A DNA stretch of 31,367 nt from Halieaceae bacterium (lineage in GTDB: Bacteria > Pseudomonadota > Gammaproteobacteria > Pseudomonadales > Halieaceae). The stretch spans positions 18,000 to 49,366 of the forward strand of contig DPGN01000058.1 in NCBI GenBank assembly GCA_003523185.1, given 5' to 3'. Shown here one piece after another: positions 7,576 through 15,254 of this stretch (positions are counted from its first letter, which is position 1; each line of letters begins with the position of its first letter). Both the position numbers and the translations under genes were made by a program. Under the pieces are notes generated by a model that saw only the letters and a list, made by a program, of their open reading frames with translations, did no database searches and had not been told where the DNA came from.

Positions 7576-8367
7576 CTACGTTCTGGCGTCGCGTCTGTAC
7601 GCCCAAATAATAATAGCCAAGCCAGCAACAATCATCGGCAGGGACAACAATTGTCCACGTGTTAACCAGCCCAAAGCGTCGAATCCTATGTGGGCATCGG
7701 GCTCACGGAAGAACTCGGCAATCGATCGAAACACGCCGTAACCCAAAAGAAATAATCCGGCGGAAGACCAGCGAGGCCGGGGTGTTCGCGTGTACCAATA
7801 CAAAATGAAAAATAGGAGCAAGCCTTCCATCGCAAATTGGTAAAGCTGAGACGGATGCCTCGCCAGCCCTGAAGGATCGTAAGGGAACACCATTGCCCAC
7901 GGTACATCGGTCGGTCGCCCCCAAAGCTCCTGATTGATGAAATTACCTAAGCGTCCCAGCGCCAGACCGATGGGCGCCAAAGGCGCGATGAAATCGGCGA
8001 GTGCCGAGAACTCTAAATTTTTGTGGCGGCACAAAAACCAGACGGCAATCACTACACCAAGAAAGCCGCCGTGAAAGGACATGCCCCCCTCCCACAGTCG
8101 GAACAATCGCGTTGGATCGTCAAGCAATGACTCCGAACCATAAAACAACGCATAGCCAATTCGCCCACCTGCGATAATGCCCAAGGCAGCGTAGAAAATG
8201 AGGTCATCGACCTGGGCCTCCGAGATAGGCGAGCCGGCAACACGCGAGCGCTGCCTCCCTAGCCACCAGGCAAACATCAACCCACCGACATAGGTAAGGC
8301 CATACCAATAAATTGAGATGGGACCTAACGACAGTGCTACTGGATCAATCTCGGGGTACTGAATCAT
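7576..8367 (-). CDS. lgt: phosphatidylglycerol--prolipoprotein diacylglyceryl transferase
   Basis: 263-residue multi-pass inner-membrane enzyme that adds diacylglycerol to the lipobox cysteine of prolipoproteins, the first step of lipoprotein maturation. Seen: several TM segments, the GGMSFHGGFLG motif with the catalytic histidine region, and the Lgt signature GRLGNFINQELWGRPT with the conserved arginine and asparagine, then HPSQLYQ. Start chosen at ATG 8367 (MIQYPEID); the frame is open to 8400 but the added 11 residues are polar and not family-like. lgt-thyA-folA is a widespread gammaproteobacterial order. The gene follows rppH by 46 bp; the ptsP gene that separates them in Pseudomonas is absent here. 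Confidence 0.95.
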   Translation of the reverse strand: MIQYPEIDPVALSLGPISIYWYGLTYVGGLMFAWWLGRQRSRVAGSPISEAQVDDLIFYAALGIIAGGRIGYALFYGSESLLDDPTRLFRLWEGGMSFHGGFLGVVIAVWFLCRHKNLEFSALADFIAPLAPIGLALGRLGNFINQELWGRPTDVPWAMVFPYDPSGLARHPSQLYQFAMEGLLLFFILYWYTRTPRPRWSSAGLFLLGYGVFRSIAEFFREPDAHIGFDALGWLTRGQLLSLPMIVAGLAIIIWAYRRDART

Positions 8368-8413
8368 TGTTTCCTCTCTTACCCGCGCCGACGCTGGCAA
8401 GCGCTCCTGGGCT

Positions 8414-8947
8414 TCACCGCTTCCTGCGTCGACGCCGAGATTTGGCTTTTGGCAAATTAAACGCCATCAATTCTGACAGCGCCGATCGATAGACTTGCTG
8501 CTTAAAATCAACCACTGAGGATATCGGATACCAGTAGCTCACCCATTTCCAGTCTTTAAATTCGGGCGTGGTATCGATGTCGAGGCGCACTGCATCGTCA
8601 GGCGCATCGAGCCGAAGTAAAAACCACTTTTGCTTCTGACCGATGCAAACAGGGGTTTCGTTCTTTCGAATAAATTTGGCGGGCAACCGGTAGCGATGCC
8701 AGCCTTTGGTTACCCCCAACAGAGTAACGTGCTCGGGCAGGAGGCCAACCTCCTCTCTCAACTCCCGATACATTGCCTCTTCCGGCGCCTCATCAGCGTT
8801 GATCCCACCTTGAGGGAACTGCCAAGAGTCCTTACCTTTGACGCGCTTGCCCCAAAGCACCTGTCCCTCGGCATTGGTCACAACAATGCCAACGTTAGGT
8901 CTAAAACCCGCATCATCAATGACGCGGTCTTTCTCTGCTGTGCTCAC
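8414..8947 (-). CDS. rppH: RNA pyrophosphohydrolase (Nudix)
   Basis: 177-residue cytoplasmic Nudix hydrolase that removes pyrophosphate from 5'-triphosphate mRNA and so starts 5'-end-dependent decay. The Nudix box is intact at about residues 47-69 (pattern G-x5-E-x7-RELREEVGL). RPNVGIVV, DSWQFPQGG, PVCIGQKQKWFLL and WVSYWYPISSVVDFK closely match E. coli RppH. The C-terminus is a basic tail (KSRRRRRKR). ATG 8947 places about nine residues before the usual IDD-GFRPNVG start, and no better codon is available. Divergent from the HAD phosphatase gene across 145 bp. Confidence 0.95.
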   Translation of the reverse strand: MSTAEKDRVIDDAGFRPNVGIVVTNAEGQVLWGKRVKGKDSWQFPQGGINADEAPEEAMYRELREEVGLLPEHVTLLGVTKGWHRYRLPAKFIRKNETPVCIGQKQKWFLLRLDAPDDAVRLDIDTTPEFKDWKWVSYWYPISSVVDFKQQVYRSALSELMAFNLPKAKSRRRRRKR

Positions 8948-9092
8948 AAAAATCCTTCGACATTGCGCATACGCGCATCTGTACTAACTGCTTCATAACT
9001 CGTAGTGTCCCACATCGCAGGTCTCTCTGCTTGCTATCATCTAGCGATCGTACCTGTAACTCACATACGTAACTTTAACGAAAGGCGGCATC

Positions 9093-9749
9093 ATGGGCTT
9101 GGCACTGTTTGATCTAGACAACACCCTCATCGCAGGGGACTCAGATCATTTGTGGGGCGACTTCTTGGTTTCAGAGGGACTCGTTGACTCTGACAAGCAT
9201 AAAGCGCTGAACGAGCACTATTATCAACAGTATCAGCAAGGCCAGCTGGATATTGATGAATATCTGTCTTTTGCGCTGGGCCCCATGGCTGGAATGACGC
9301 CCGAGACACTCTCGGCGCTTCAAGACAAATTTCTCAAGAAGCACGTCGAACCTATTTTACTCGATGCCGCGTTCGACCTTCTGCAGGCTCACCGGGTAAA
9401 GGGAGACACCCTGATTATCATCACTGCAACAAATACGTTGGTAACACAGCCTATTGCCGACCGTTTGGGTGTTGAATACCTGATTGGCTGCGAGGCTGAG
9501 ATCGAAGACGGTCGGTACACAGGCAAGCCGGAAGGCGTACCGTCTTTTGGCGAAGGCAAAGTGCAGCGAATCAAGGCATGGTGTGCCGAACATCAAACCT
9601 CGCTAGAAGGCGCCGTTTTTTATAGCGACTCACACAATGACTTACCGCTATTACGTGAGGTGGCGCGGGCAGTCGCAGTCGACCCTGACGACGTTCTCCG
9701 GCTGGAGGCTCAACAATGCGGCTGGGAAATTATTTCCCTAAGACCCTAA
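9093..9749 (+). CDS. HAD-superfamily phosphatase, subfamily IB (SerB-like)
   Basis: 218-residue cytoplasmic haloacid-dehalogenase-type phosphohydrolase. Motif I is FDLDNT (D7 nucleophile, D9 acid/base), motif II lies in IIITATN (about 107-113), motif III lysine is in the GEGKVQRIK segment and motif IV is YSDSHNDLPLL. The helical cap between motifs I and II marks it as the IB subfamily, which includes SerB and PgpC-type enzymes. The substrate cannot be read from sequence. A homologous gene sits next to rppH in Pseudomonas, and a histidinol-phosphatase role has been considered for such proteins; I treat that as only a possibility. AAAGG about 8 nt before ATG 9093 supports the start. Its stop overlaps the stop of gcvH on the other strand by 4 bp. 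Confidence 0.88.
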   Translation: MGLALFDLDNTLIAGDSDHLWGDFLVSEGLVDSDKHKALNEHYYQQYQQGQLDIDEYLSFALGPMAGMTPETLSALQDKFLKKHVEPILLDAAFDLLQAHRVKGDTLIIITATNTLVTQPIADRLGVEYLIGCEAEIEDGRYTGKPEGVPSFGEGKVQRIKAWCAEHQTSLEGAVFYSDSHNDLPLLREVARAVAVDPDDVLRLEAQQCGWEIISLRP

Positions 9750-10138
9750 TCTTCCTCGTCGCAGAAGGCGGCATAATCATCAGCCGACATCAGCGCCTCT
9801 AACTCACCGAGATCATCAGGCTGCATCTTGAAAAACCAGCCATCGTTGAACGCATCGGAATTTACGACCTCAGGGGCATCCTCGAGCGCTTCGTTGGTTG
9901 CTGTTACCTCACCTCCAATAGGTGCATAGATGTCTGAAGCCGCTTTTACGGACTCTACGACACCCGCCTGATCACCCGCCGCAATGGTATCGCCCACCTC
10001 CGGGGTTTCAACGAAGACAACATCGCCCAATGCATCTTGAGCATGCTCGGTAATGCCAACCGTGACCGTCCCGTCCTCTTCACAACGAACCCATTCATGG
10101 GTCTTCGCGTAATATAGTTCAGATGGGTTTTGGCTCAT
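9746..10138 (-). CDS. gcvH: glycine cleavage system H protein
   Basis: 130-residue lipoyl carrier of the glycine cleavage system; it shuttles the aminomethyl group between GcvP, GcvT and Lpd. The lipoylation site is K65 in GVVESVKAASDIYAPIGG, and the N-terminal YAKTHEWV and GITEHAQDALGDVVFVE blocks are typical. GAGGA about 8 nt before ATG 10138 is a good ribosome-binding site. The gene stands without gcvT or gcvP: in E. coli gcvTHP follows ubiI directly, while here only gcvH lies there and a convergent HAD gene follows. The T and P proteins must be encoded elsewhere if the pathway works. No glycine riboswitch is visible in the 155-bp upstream region. Confidence 0.96.
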   Translation of the reverse strand: MSQNPSELYYAKTHEWVRCEEDGTVTVGITEHAQDALGDVVFVETPEVGDTIAAGDQAGVVESVKAASDIYAPIGGEVTATNEALEDAPEVVNSDAFNDGWFFKMQPDDLGELEALMSADDYAAFCDEED

Positions 10139-10198
10139 AAGATGGTCCTCTGTGGGTGTCGAAAAAAGAGTAATACCGGCGGTTTAGGCTGGCAATGG

Positions 10199-10204
10199 AT
10201 TATA
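10199..10204 (-). promoter_or_regulatory. candidate -10 element for gcvH
   Basis: A perfect TATAAT on the minus strand (10204-10199), about 60 nt before the gcvH ATG. No good -35 lies 16-18 nt upstream, and no extended TGn is present. This would suit a promoter that depends on an activator bound to the upstream repeats at 10210-10280. Confidence 0.5.
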
Positions 10205-10209
10205 AGCTC

Positions 10210-10280
10210 AATTCGAAAAATTCGCTGTAATTCGGTGCAAGTAGAAGGGCGAATATTCGCTGGAAATAGAGGGGCGAATA
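10210..10280. repeat. cluster of ATTCG/CGAAT motifs upstream of gcvH
   Basis: Six copies of ATTCG or its complement CGAAT start at 10211, 10220, 10230, 10251, 10255 and 10275. The first three are AATTCG spaced 9 and 10 bp apart. The fourth and fifth form a perfect 12-bp palindrome GCGAATATTCGC (10249-10260). A 14-bp near-direct repeat, TAGAAGGGCGAATA (10242-10255) and TAGAGGGGCGAATA (10267-10280), lies 25 bp apart. The position just upstream of a -10 for gcvH suggests regulator binding sites; the regulator is unknown. Confidence 0.6.
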
Positions 10281-10293
10281 GATGAGGCTGGGG

Positions 10294-11496
10294 TCACTTA
10301 GCCCCAACCGCCTGCTGAACAAACCAACGTTTGGCTACGGGAAGTGCATCAACAGAATTCAGCCCGATATTGCGCATGAGCGTGACTGCCGGATTTTTGG
10401 AGCCGAAACCCCACTTGAACGCCTGCATGGTGGCCATCATGCCCAGATTATCTCCCTTGCGTTGCCGCTCATAACGACTAAACACCTGAGGCGAACACCA
10501 ATCGGCACCGCGTTGATGGGCCCTAACAATCTCATTTCCGAGGGTCTGCGCATCAGACAGGCCCAAATTAATACCCTGGCCTGCTAATGGGTGAATCGAA
10601 TGCGCAGCGTCGCCAACTAGTACAAATCGCCCTAAGGAGTAGTCGACTGCATGACACTGGATGAGTGGAAACATCTGTCGGTCACTGACCTCTAGAACCT
10701 GAGGCCCTCGACCAGAAAGCGCAAGGTTCAGACCCCCGACAAACCCGTCATGATCAGCCTGAATCCAGTGATCGCTCAGCGCATCATCGAGCGACCACAC
10801 GATAGAGCAAAGATCATCATTGGCCAGCGGAAGTAGCGCCAAAGGGCCTGTGGGAAGAAATGCCTGCCAGCAAGCGTGACGATGATGTGGCTCGACCCTA
10901 ACCGTGGCCACTATCGCGTTCTGACCATATCGCCACTCACGGGTGCGCATTCCCGCCAGCTCCCGGCTTTTAGAACGACCGCCGTCGGCTCCTATGGTCA
11001 TATCCGCGATGACGGTATCACCCGAAGACGTTGTGAAACGGACGCTCTCTGCTTCAACATCCATCGACTCAAGGCGCGTACCCCAATGAATCGATAGGTT
11101 GGGCGCAGCCTCGGTGGCACTGATCAAGGCATGGGTCGTCAACGACGACTCAACAATGGTCCCTAGTGACTCGATATTGAGATCGGTGGCTGTGAAATGA
11201 ACGTTCCCTGTTCCCTCTGAATCCCAGACAAACATGTCAGTGTAGGCACCACCGCGTTTGCTCCCCTCGATCAAGGACCAGGCATCCAGAGACTTCAAGA
11301 ATCGGATCGACTCAGGTGTCAGTGCTGTTACCCGCCGATCCCAGTCATTGAGCGCAGTTCCTTGGGGACCTGCGCTGGGTTTGGGCTGAGCGTCGAAAAG
11401 AGCAATATGAAGGCCCGTGGGCGCCAGCGATAAGGCGGTGGCGAGGCCGACGACGCCAGCACCTATGATTGCGATATCAACCTGACGCTCCTGCAC
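10294..11496 (-). CDS. ubiI: UbiI/VisC-type FAD-dependent ubiquinone-biosynthesis hydroxylase
   Basis: 400-residue flavoprotein monooxygenase of the UbiH/UbiF/VisC family, likely the C5 hydroxylase of ubiquinone biosynthesis. Seen: the N-terminal dinucleotide fold IIGAGVVGLATALSLA, the DWDRRVTALTPESIRFL block, the ADMTIGADGGRS motif, and the second FAD motif VLVGDAAHSIHPLAGQGINLGL. It starts with GTG 11496, 2 bp after the ubiH stop; the second residue already leads into the Rossmann strand, so no later start fits. The order ygfB-pepP-ubiH-ubiI is the E. coli order, which supports ubiI over ubiF or a generic hydroxylase. It probably works in the membrane-associated Ubi complex. Confidence 0.88.
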   Translation of the reverse strand: MQERQVDIAIIGAGVVGLATALSLAPTGLHIALFDAQPKPSAGPQGTALNDWDRRVTALTPESIRFLKSLDAWSLIEGSKRGGAYTDMFVWDSEGTGNVHFTATDLNIESLGTIVESSLTTHALISATEAAPNLSIHWGTRLESMDVEAESVRFTTSSGDTVIADMTIGADGGRSKSRELAGMRTREWRYGQNAIVATVRVEPHHRHACWQAFLPTGPLALLPLANDDLCSIVWSLDDALSDHWIQADHDGFVGGLNLALSGRGPQVLEVSDRQMFPLIQCHAVDYSLGRFVLVGDAAHSIHPLAGQGINLGLSDAQTLGNEIVRAHQRGADWCSPQVFSRYERQRKGDNLGMMATMQAFKWGFGSKNPAVTLMRNIGLNSVDALPVAKRWFVQQAVGAK

Positions 11497-11498
11497 GG

Positions 11499-12692
11499 TT
11501 ACCTCCGACCCATCCCGAAATCCGCTACGCCTCTTCGTAGGGGCGCAAGAACATCTATGGCAGAAAGCGCCATACTGCTCATGGAGTCTATCAATGGTTG
11601 AGGCATATCAAACAGACCAGAAAGCAAGGTGGTGGCAGCGATTGTCTGCTCATGGTCCGACAGACTGGCACGTTCAAAATCCGACAGTCGTGCCACTGAA
11701 TCAAATGGACTTTCGGTCTGCAACTCGGCTTCTAACAGCGCAATGAGCCGGCCGACGTCGCGTACTGACAGGTTAAAGCCCTGACCAGCCACCGGATGAA
11801 CCGTATGGGCGGAATTACCCAGTAGCAGGCAGCGGGATCGAACCAGCTCACGACTCACGACAACGCTGAGCGGCCAACCGGCACGCCTACCTATCTTAGT
11901 TACGCGCCCCGCTCGCCACCCCACCATGGACTGAAGTTCATCAATGAAGTCTTGATCATCAAGGGCAAGAAGACGCGATTGCGTCGCTTGGTGTGCGCAC
12001 CAGATGACGTTGTAGCGCAGCTTGTTATCGCCGGAGCCCGGGAGCGGCAAAAAGGCGAGGGGGCCTTCATTCGTAAAACGCTCGTAGGCGATGCCGGTAT
12101 CAGCACCGTCAGTTTCGCAATTAAAGGCAATAGCAAACTGCGATGGGGCATGACGTTTTGCGCCAATCCCCAGTTGGTTTCGAAGCGACGACTCCGCGCC
12201 ATCTGAAATGATTACCAGATCGGCTACTAACTGTCTCTCATCATCCAGCGTCAGCACCGGTCGTTCTGATGTTGTGGTGAATTTGACGACTTCGTGCCCC
12301 TCAATAACGTCCACAGCCACCGCTTCACAACGCGCGAGCAATGCCGCCTGCAGCAAGGCATTCTCAACAACCCAGCCCATCGGTTCATTTTGAGCTGCGT
12401 CGTCCTGTAACAAAGCGCTACCAAAACGTGACTTGCGCGACACATGGATGTTTTCAATCGCTTTTGCAGATGTCGATACCTCTGCCCAGAACCCCCATGA
12501 CTCGAGAAGCTCTTTCGAGCCCCGACTGAGTGCCGTTGCACGGGTATCAAGCGAGGCCTCAGGCGCTTTGGGCAACGCGCGCTCAATGACCGTGATATTG
12601 AGCAGATCGCCAAAACGCTCACCCGCATGAGCCGCCAACAGCAGTCCCGCAAGGCCCCCGCCAACAACGATGAGCTCCGGGCATTTGGCCAT
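11499..12692 (-). CDS. ubiH: UbiH-type FAD-dependent ubiquinone-biosynthesis hydroxylase
   Basis: 397-residue flavoprotein, paralogue of the next gene. The FAD fold is VVGGGLAGLLLAAHAG, followed by DTRATALSRGSKELLESWGFW and the second FAD motif LLLGNSAHTVHPVAGQGFNLSVRDV. The GNSAHTVHPVAGQGFN form resembles E. coli UbiH (GNAAQTLHPIAGQGFN) more than UbiI. The expected role is C6 hydroxylation of the ubiquinone ring. The ATG (12692-12690) overlaps the pepP stop as TAATG, so it is probably translationally coupled. Assignment between UbiH and UbiI rests on motif detail and conserved gene order. Confidence 0.88.
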   Translation of the reverse strand: MAKCPELIVVGGGLAGLLLAAHAGERFGDLLNITVIERALPKAPEASLDTRATALSRGSKELLESWGFWAEVSTSAKAIENIHVSRKSRFGSALLQDDAAQNEPMGWVVENALLQAALLARCEAVAVDVIEGHEVVKFTTTSERPVLTLDDERQLVADLVIISDGAESSLRNQLGIGAKRHAPSQFAIAFNCETDGADTGIAYERFTNEGPLAFLPLPGSGDNKLRYNVIWCAHQATQSRLLALDDQDFIDELQSMVGWRAGRVTKIGRRAGWPLSVVVSRELVRSRCLLLGNSAHTVHPVAGQGFNLSVRDVGRLIALLEAELQTESPFDSVARLSDFERASLSDHEQTIAATTLLSGLFDMPQPLIDSMSSMALSAIDVLAPLRRGVADFGMGRR

Positions 12693-14008
12693 TATGTCGC
12701 CGCCATTAGCGCTTCTATTTCATCCGCCAGCTTTGGAACGCCAGCTGTTAAGACGTCACAGCCCGACTCCGTCACCACAACGTCGTCCTCGATACGGACA
12801 CCAATGCCACGCCATTTTTCGTCAACATTCATGTTGTCTGTGGCCACGTAAATACCGGGCTCAATGGTGAGAGCCATGCCCGGCTCAAGCGGTCGCCACT
12901 TTCCATCGATGCGATATTCGCCAACATCGTGGACATCCAGGCCAAGCCAATGGCCAGCCCGGTGCATGTAGAAATCTGTATAGGCACCAGATTCAATTAG
13001 CGCGTCAACATCGCCCGACAGTAAGCCCAACTCTACCAACCCCTCAGTAATCACCCTGACAGTGACGTCATGGGGATGATTCCACTTCTTGCCCGGTTTA
13101 GTAGCCGCAATGGCCGCTAGTTGCGATTTCAAAACAACATCGTAAATAGCGCGCTGTTCAGCAGTAAAACGCCCATTGACGGGGAATGTCCGTGTAATGT
13201 CTGCCGCATAGCCCTGGAATTCACAGCCAGCGTCGATAAGGACGAGGTCGCCATCCTGCATCTTCGCATCGTTTTCGGTGTAGTGAAGACAGCAAGCGTT
13301 CTTTCCACTACCGACAATGGAGTTGTAGGCAGCAAAACGCGCGCCGTGCTCCGCAAAACCGTGTTGAATGGAGGACTCCAAATGATATTCATAACGACCC
13401 GGGCGACACTCGCGCATTGCGCGGCAGTGAGCCTCGGCACTGATATCGGCTGCCCGCTGCATGATGCGCACCTCAGCCTCAGATTTAAGCAATCGATGCT
13501 CATGAAGCAGTACAGCCAAATCCGAAATATCCCCAGGCGGCTTTGCACCCGTTCGCACCTTGGCTCTAATCTGGTTGATCCAGCCGAATACCTGCCGGTC
13601 AAAGCTGTCGTCGTGGCCCATCGAGTAGTACACGGTCGACCGACCCTCAATAAGGCCAGGGACGATGTCGTCCATATCGCCCACAGGGTACGCGTCGTTC
13701 ATCCCGAAGTTTTTTACGACACCCTCAGGACCCTGCCGATAACCATCCCAAAGCTCTCGTTCAGGATCTCTGTCACGGCAAAACATCAGCACTTGCCCTT
13801 GCCGTCTCCCAGGCAATAAAAGTAGGACACCATCAGGTTCTTGGAAGCCTGTTAAGTAAAAAAAGTCGCTGTTTTGGCGAAAAGGGTATTCGGTGTCTCG
13901 ACTTCGGGTCACTTCCCGGGCCGCTGGGATGATGGCAACACTGTTAGGCGCCATTTCTGACATCAAGCGCTTTCGACGAGCAGAAAACTCTGACTTACTA
14001 ATTTTCAC
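12692..14008 (-). CDS. pepP: Xaa-Pro aminopeptidase P
   Basis: 438-residue metalloaminopeptidase (M24B, creatinase fold) removing N-terminal residues before proline. The N-terminal creatinase-like domain (about 1-165, with REVTRSRDTEYPFRQNSDFFYLTGF) precedes the catalytic domain. Metal ligands are visible in LIDAGCEFQGYAADITRTFPV (two aspartates), HRAGHWLGLDVHDVG (histidine), LTIEPGIYV (glutamate) and GIGVRIEDDVVVT (glutamate). It starts at GTG 14008, overlapping the ygfB stop (GTGA, 14005-14008). It sits between ygfB and ubiH as in E. coli; no functional link to quinone synthesis is known. Confidence 0.95.
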   Translation of the reverse strand: MKISKSEFSARRKRLMSEMAPNSVAIIPAAREVTRSRDTEYPFRQNSDFFYLTGFQEPDGVLLLLPGRRQGQVLMFCRDRDPERELWDGYRQGPEGVVKNFGMNDAYPVGDMDDIVPGLIEGRSTVYYSMGHDDSFDRQVFGWINQIRAKVRTGAKPPGDISDLAVLLHEHRLLKSEAEVRIMQRAADISAEAHCRAMRECRPGRYEYHLESSIQHGFAEHGARFAAYNSIVGSGKNACCLHYTENDAKMQDGDLVLIDAGCEFQGYAADITRTFPVNGRFTAEQRAIYDVVLKSQLAAIAATKPGKKWNHPHDVTVRVITEGLVELGLLSGDVDALIESGAYTDFYMHRAGHWLGLDVHDVGEYRIDGKWRPLEPGMALTIEPGIYVATDNMNVDEKWRGIGVRIEDDVVVTESGCDVLTAGVPKLADEIEALMAAT

Positions 14009-14589
14009 GATTGAGATTCCCTCTGGTTAATCGCGTCTTGCACAATACTTACCGCGGCCAAACGAACATAGTCTACCAACTCTTCAAGCTGCCGCTCCGC
14101 TTCCTCTGTCTCCATTTGATCGGTGTCTACTTGTGCAATCGCTGCAAAATCCTTCAGCACGTCAGCGACCTCTGGCTCGATGGCGAGGCCCGCGGCTTTT
14201 TGAACGGTCATGCCCTCGGTGAAACCTGATATAAAACCAGTGACCCAGTTGGAGAACGAGCGGAGGCGCTGCTCGATGGGATCGTCGTCATCAGGCAGCA
14301 GAATACGAAACGCGTAATCCGTGTCGACAATCGCCGATAAGGTAGCGAGATTCAGACGAGAGACAATGTCCACCAGTTCGCCCTGTAATTGGACGCCTAC
14401 CGCTTTTTCAACAGAGGCTAAGGTCTGTTCCAGATGATGCCTGTCATCTGGGTTAAAGCCCGCGCCCATAAGGCCAACCAAAACCCCATGAAGCTCTGAT
14501 GGGTTCAGCGTTTGACCCGCATTGAATAGCTGATCGGCGATTTCGTCCCATTCAGGCATATCCTCAAAGGCGCCTAATAAATCCAGCAT
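14005..14589 (-). CDS. ygfB: YgfB/UPF0149 family protein
   Basis: 194-residue acidic, helical cytoplasmic protein of the UPF0149 (YgfB/YecA) family. Recognised from the N-terminal LNPSELHGVLVGLMGAG block (about 32-48), the FSNWVTGFISGFTEG block (about 110-125) and the C-terminal ELVDYVRLAAVSIVQDA segment, plus its position before pepP. The biochemical role in this organism is not known; in Pseudomonas aeruginosa the homologue has been linked to gene regulation. ATG 14589 has a weak GGA about 8 nt upstream. First gene of the ygfB-pepP-ubiH-ubiI operon, divergent from the zapA operon. Confidence 0.9.
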   Translation of the reverse strand: MLDLLGAFEDMPEWDEIADQLFNAGQTLNPSELHGVLVGLMGAGFNPDDRHHLEQTLASVEKAVGVQLQGELVDIVSRLNLATLSAIVDTDYAFRILLPDDDDPIEQRLRSFSNWVTGFISGFTEGMTVQKAAGLAIEPEVADVLKDFAAIAQVDTDQMETEEAERQLEELVDYVRLAAVSIVQDAINQRESQS

Positions 14590-14644
14590 AGAGTTTCCAT
14601 TCGTTGATTACCCCCTCATTCGGGGCAAGGTGGTCTGTCTTCGA

Positions 14645-14673
14645 TTGACCCTTATGGGTCGCTTACCTATAGT
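14645..14673 (+). promoter_or_regulatory. sigma-70 promoter of the zapB-like/zapA/ssrS operon
   Basis: TTGACC (14645-14650), a 17-nt spacer, and TATAGT (14668-14673): 5/6 matches in each hexamer. Transcription would start near 14680, about 25 nt before the GTG chosen for the small coiled-coil gene. This excludes the longer start codons at 14630 and 14654. Confidence 0.75.
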
Positions 14674-14704
14674 GAAGCCGAATAGCGAGAAGGGTGCAAT
14701 CCAC

Positions 14705-14914
14705 GTGTCAGATAAGCTTGTAAAAACACTGGAAACAAAAGTGAACGGCCTTATCGAGCTCAGCACCGAGCTAAAACTCGAGAATCAAGCGCTGAAAAAA
14801 CGCCTCGCTGACCTGCAGCACGAAAAAAGAGATCTTTTGGAGCGGCATCGACTAGCCGGTGATTACATCGATCGCTCGATCAATCGGCTAAGCTCGCTGG
14901 AGAACAGTCAGTAA
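14705..14914 (+). CDS. small coiled-coil protein, TIGR02449 / ZapB-like
   Basis: 69-residue protein that is almost entirely one predicted coiled coil (LETKVNGLIELSTELKLE, ALKKRLADLQHEKRDLLE) with heptad leucines. Length, position just before zapA and composition match the TIGR02449 family of gammaproteobacteria, related to the cell-division factor ZapB. The start is GTG 14705, because the strong promoter at 14645-14673 would begin transcription near 14680; the frame is open further upstream but that sequence lies in the promoter. Its stop overlaps the zapA start (TAATG, 14912-14916). A role as a ZapA partner at the Z-ring is inference from adjacency and fold. Confidence 0.82.
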   Translation: MSDKLVKTLETKVNGLIELSTELKLENQALKKRLADLQHEKRDLLERHRLAGDYIDRSINRLSSLENSQ

Positions 14915-15222
14915 TGCGACAAAACACAGTCACGATCGACATCCTGGATAAAGGCTACCAGGTGGCTTGCGAGCCTGAGCAAGAGGAAGAGCTTCGGCAA
15001 GCGGCACGTGAACTCGATGATCAAATGCGTGCTATTCGATCGACGGGCAAAGTCATTGGCTTGGAGCGGGTCGCTATCATGGCCGCGCTGAACCTCAGCC
15101 ATCAGGTGCTATCCCTGAAGTCAGGCGAGCAGCTGGACGACTCGCAGGAAGAGGCGATTAAAGGCATCACCAGCCGGATCGACGAAGCACTATTCCAACT
15201 GCGTCAGTTCGAAATTTCTTAA
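14914..15222 (+). CDS. zapA: cell division protein ZapA
   Basis: 102-residue cytoplasmic protein that bundles FtsZ filaments and links them to ZapB. It has the N-terminal globular part with VTIDILDKGYQVACEPEQEEELRQAARELDDQM, the RVAIMAALNLSHQVL core and a C-terminal coiled coil (about 60-100). The ATG overlaps the stop of the upstream coiled-coil gene. It is followed within 35 nt by the 6S RNA, an arrangement conserved across gammaproteobacteria. Confidence 0.94.
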   Translation: MRQNTVTIDILDKGYQVACEPEQEEELRQAARELDDQMRAIRSTGKVIGLERVAIMAALNLSHQVLSLKSGEQLDDSQEEAIKGITSRIDEALFQLRQFEIS

Positions 15223-15242
15223 TACCCCTAGCGAGAGTCGGC

Positions 15243-15248
15243 TATAAT
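15243..15248 (+). promoter_or_regulatory. -10 element of the 6S RNA gene
   Basis: A perfect TATAAT lies 7 nt before the proposed 6S RNA 5' end. A weak -35 (TTAATA, 15219-15224, 4/6) sits 18 nt upstream, overlapping the zapA stop. Confidence 0.65.
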
Positions 15249-15254
15249 CCCGCA

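Noticed and set aside
10139..10293. glycine riboswitch upstream of gcvH
   Set aside because: The 155-bp region shows short repeats and a -10 element but no tandem aptamer-like GG-rich stems, and the leader after the -10 is only about 55 nt.
13121..13819. 232-codon plus-strand open frame opposite pepP
   Set aside because: It lies wholly antisense to an intact pepP with all metal ligands, resembles no family, and is explained by the codon composition of the opposite strand.
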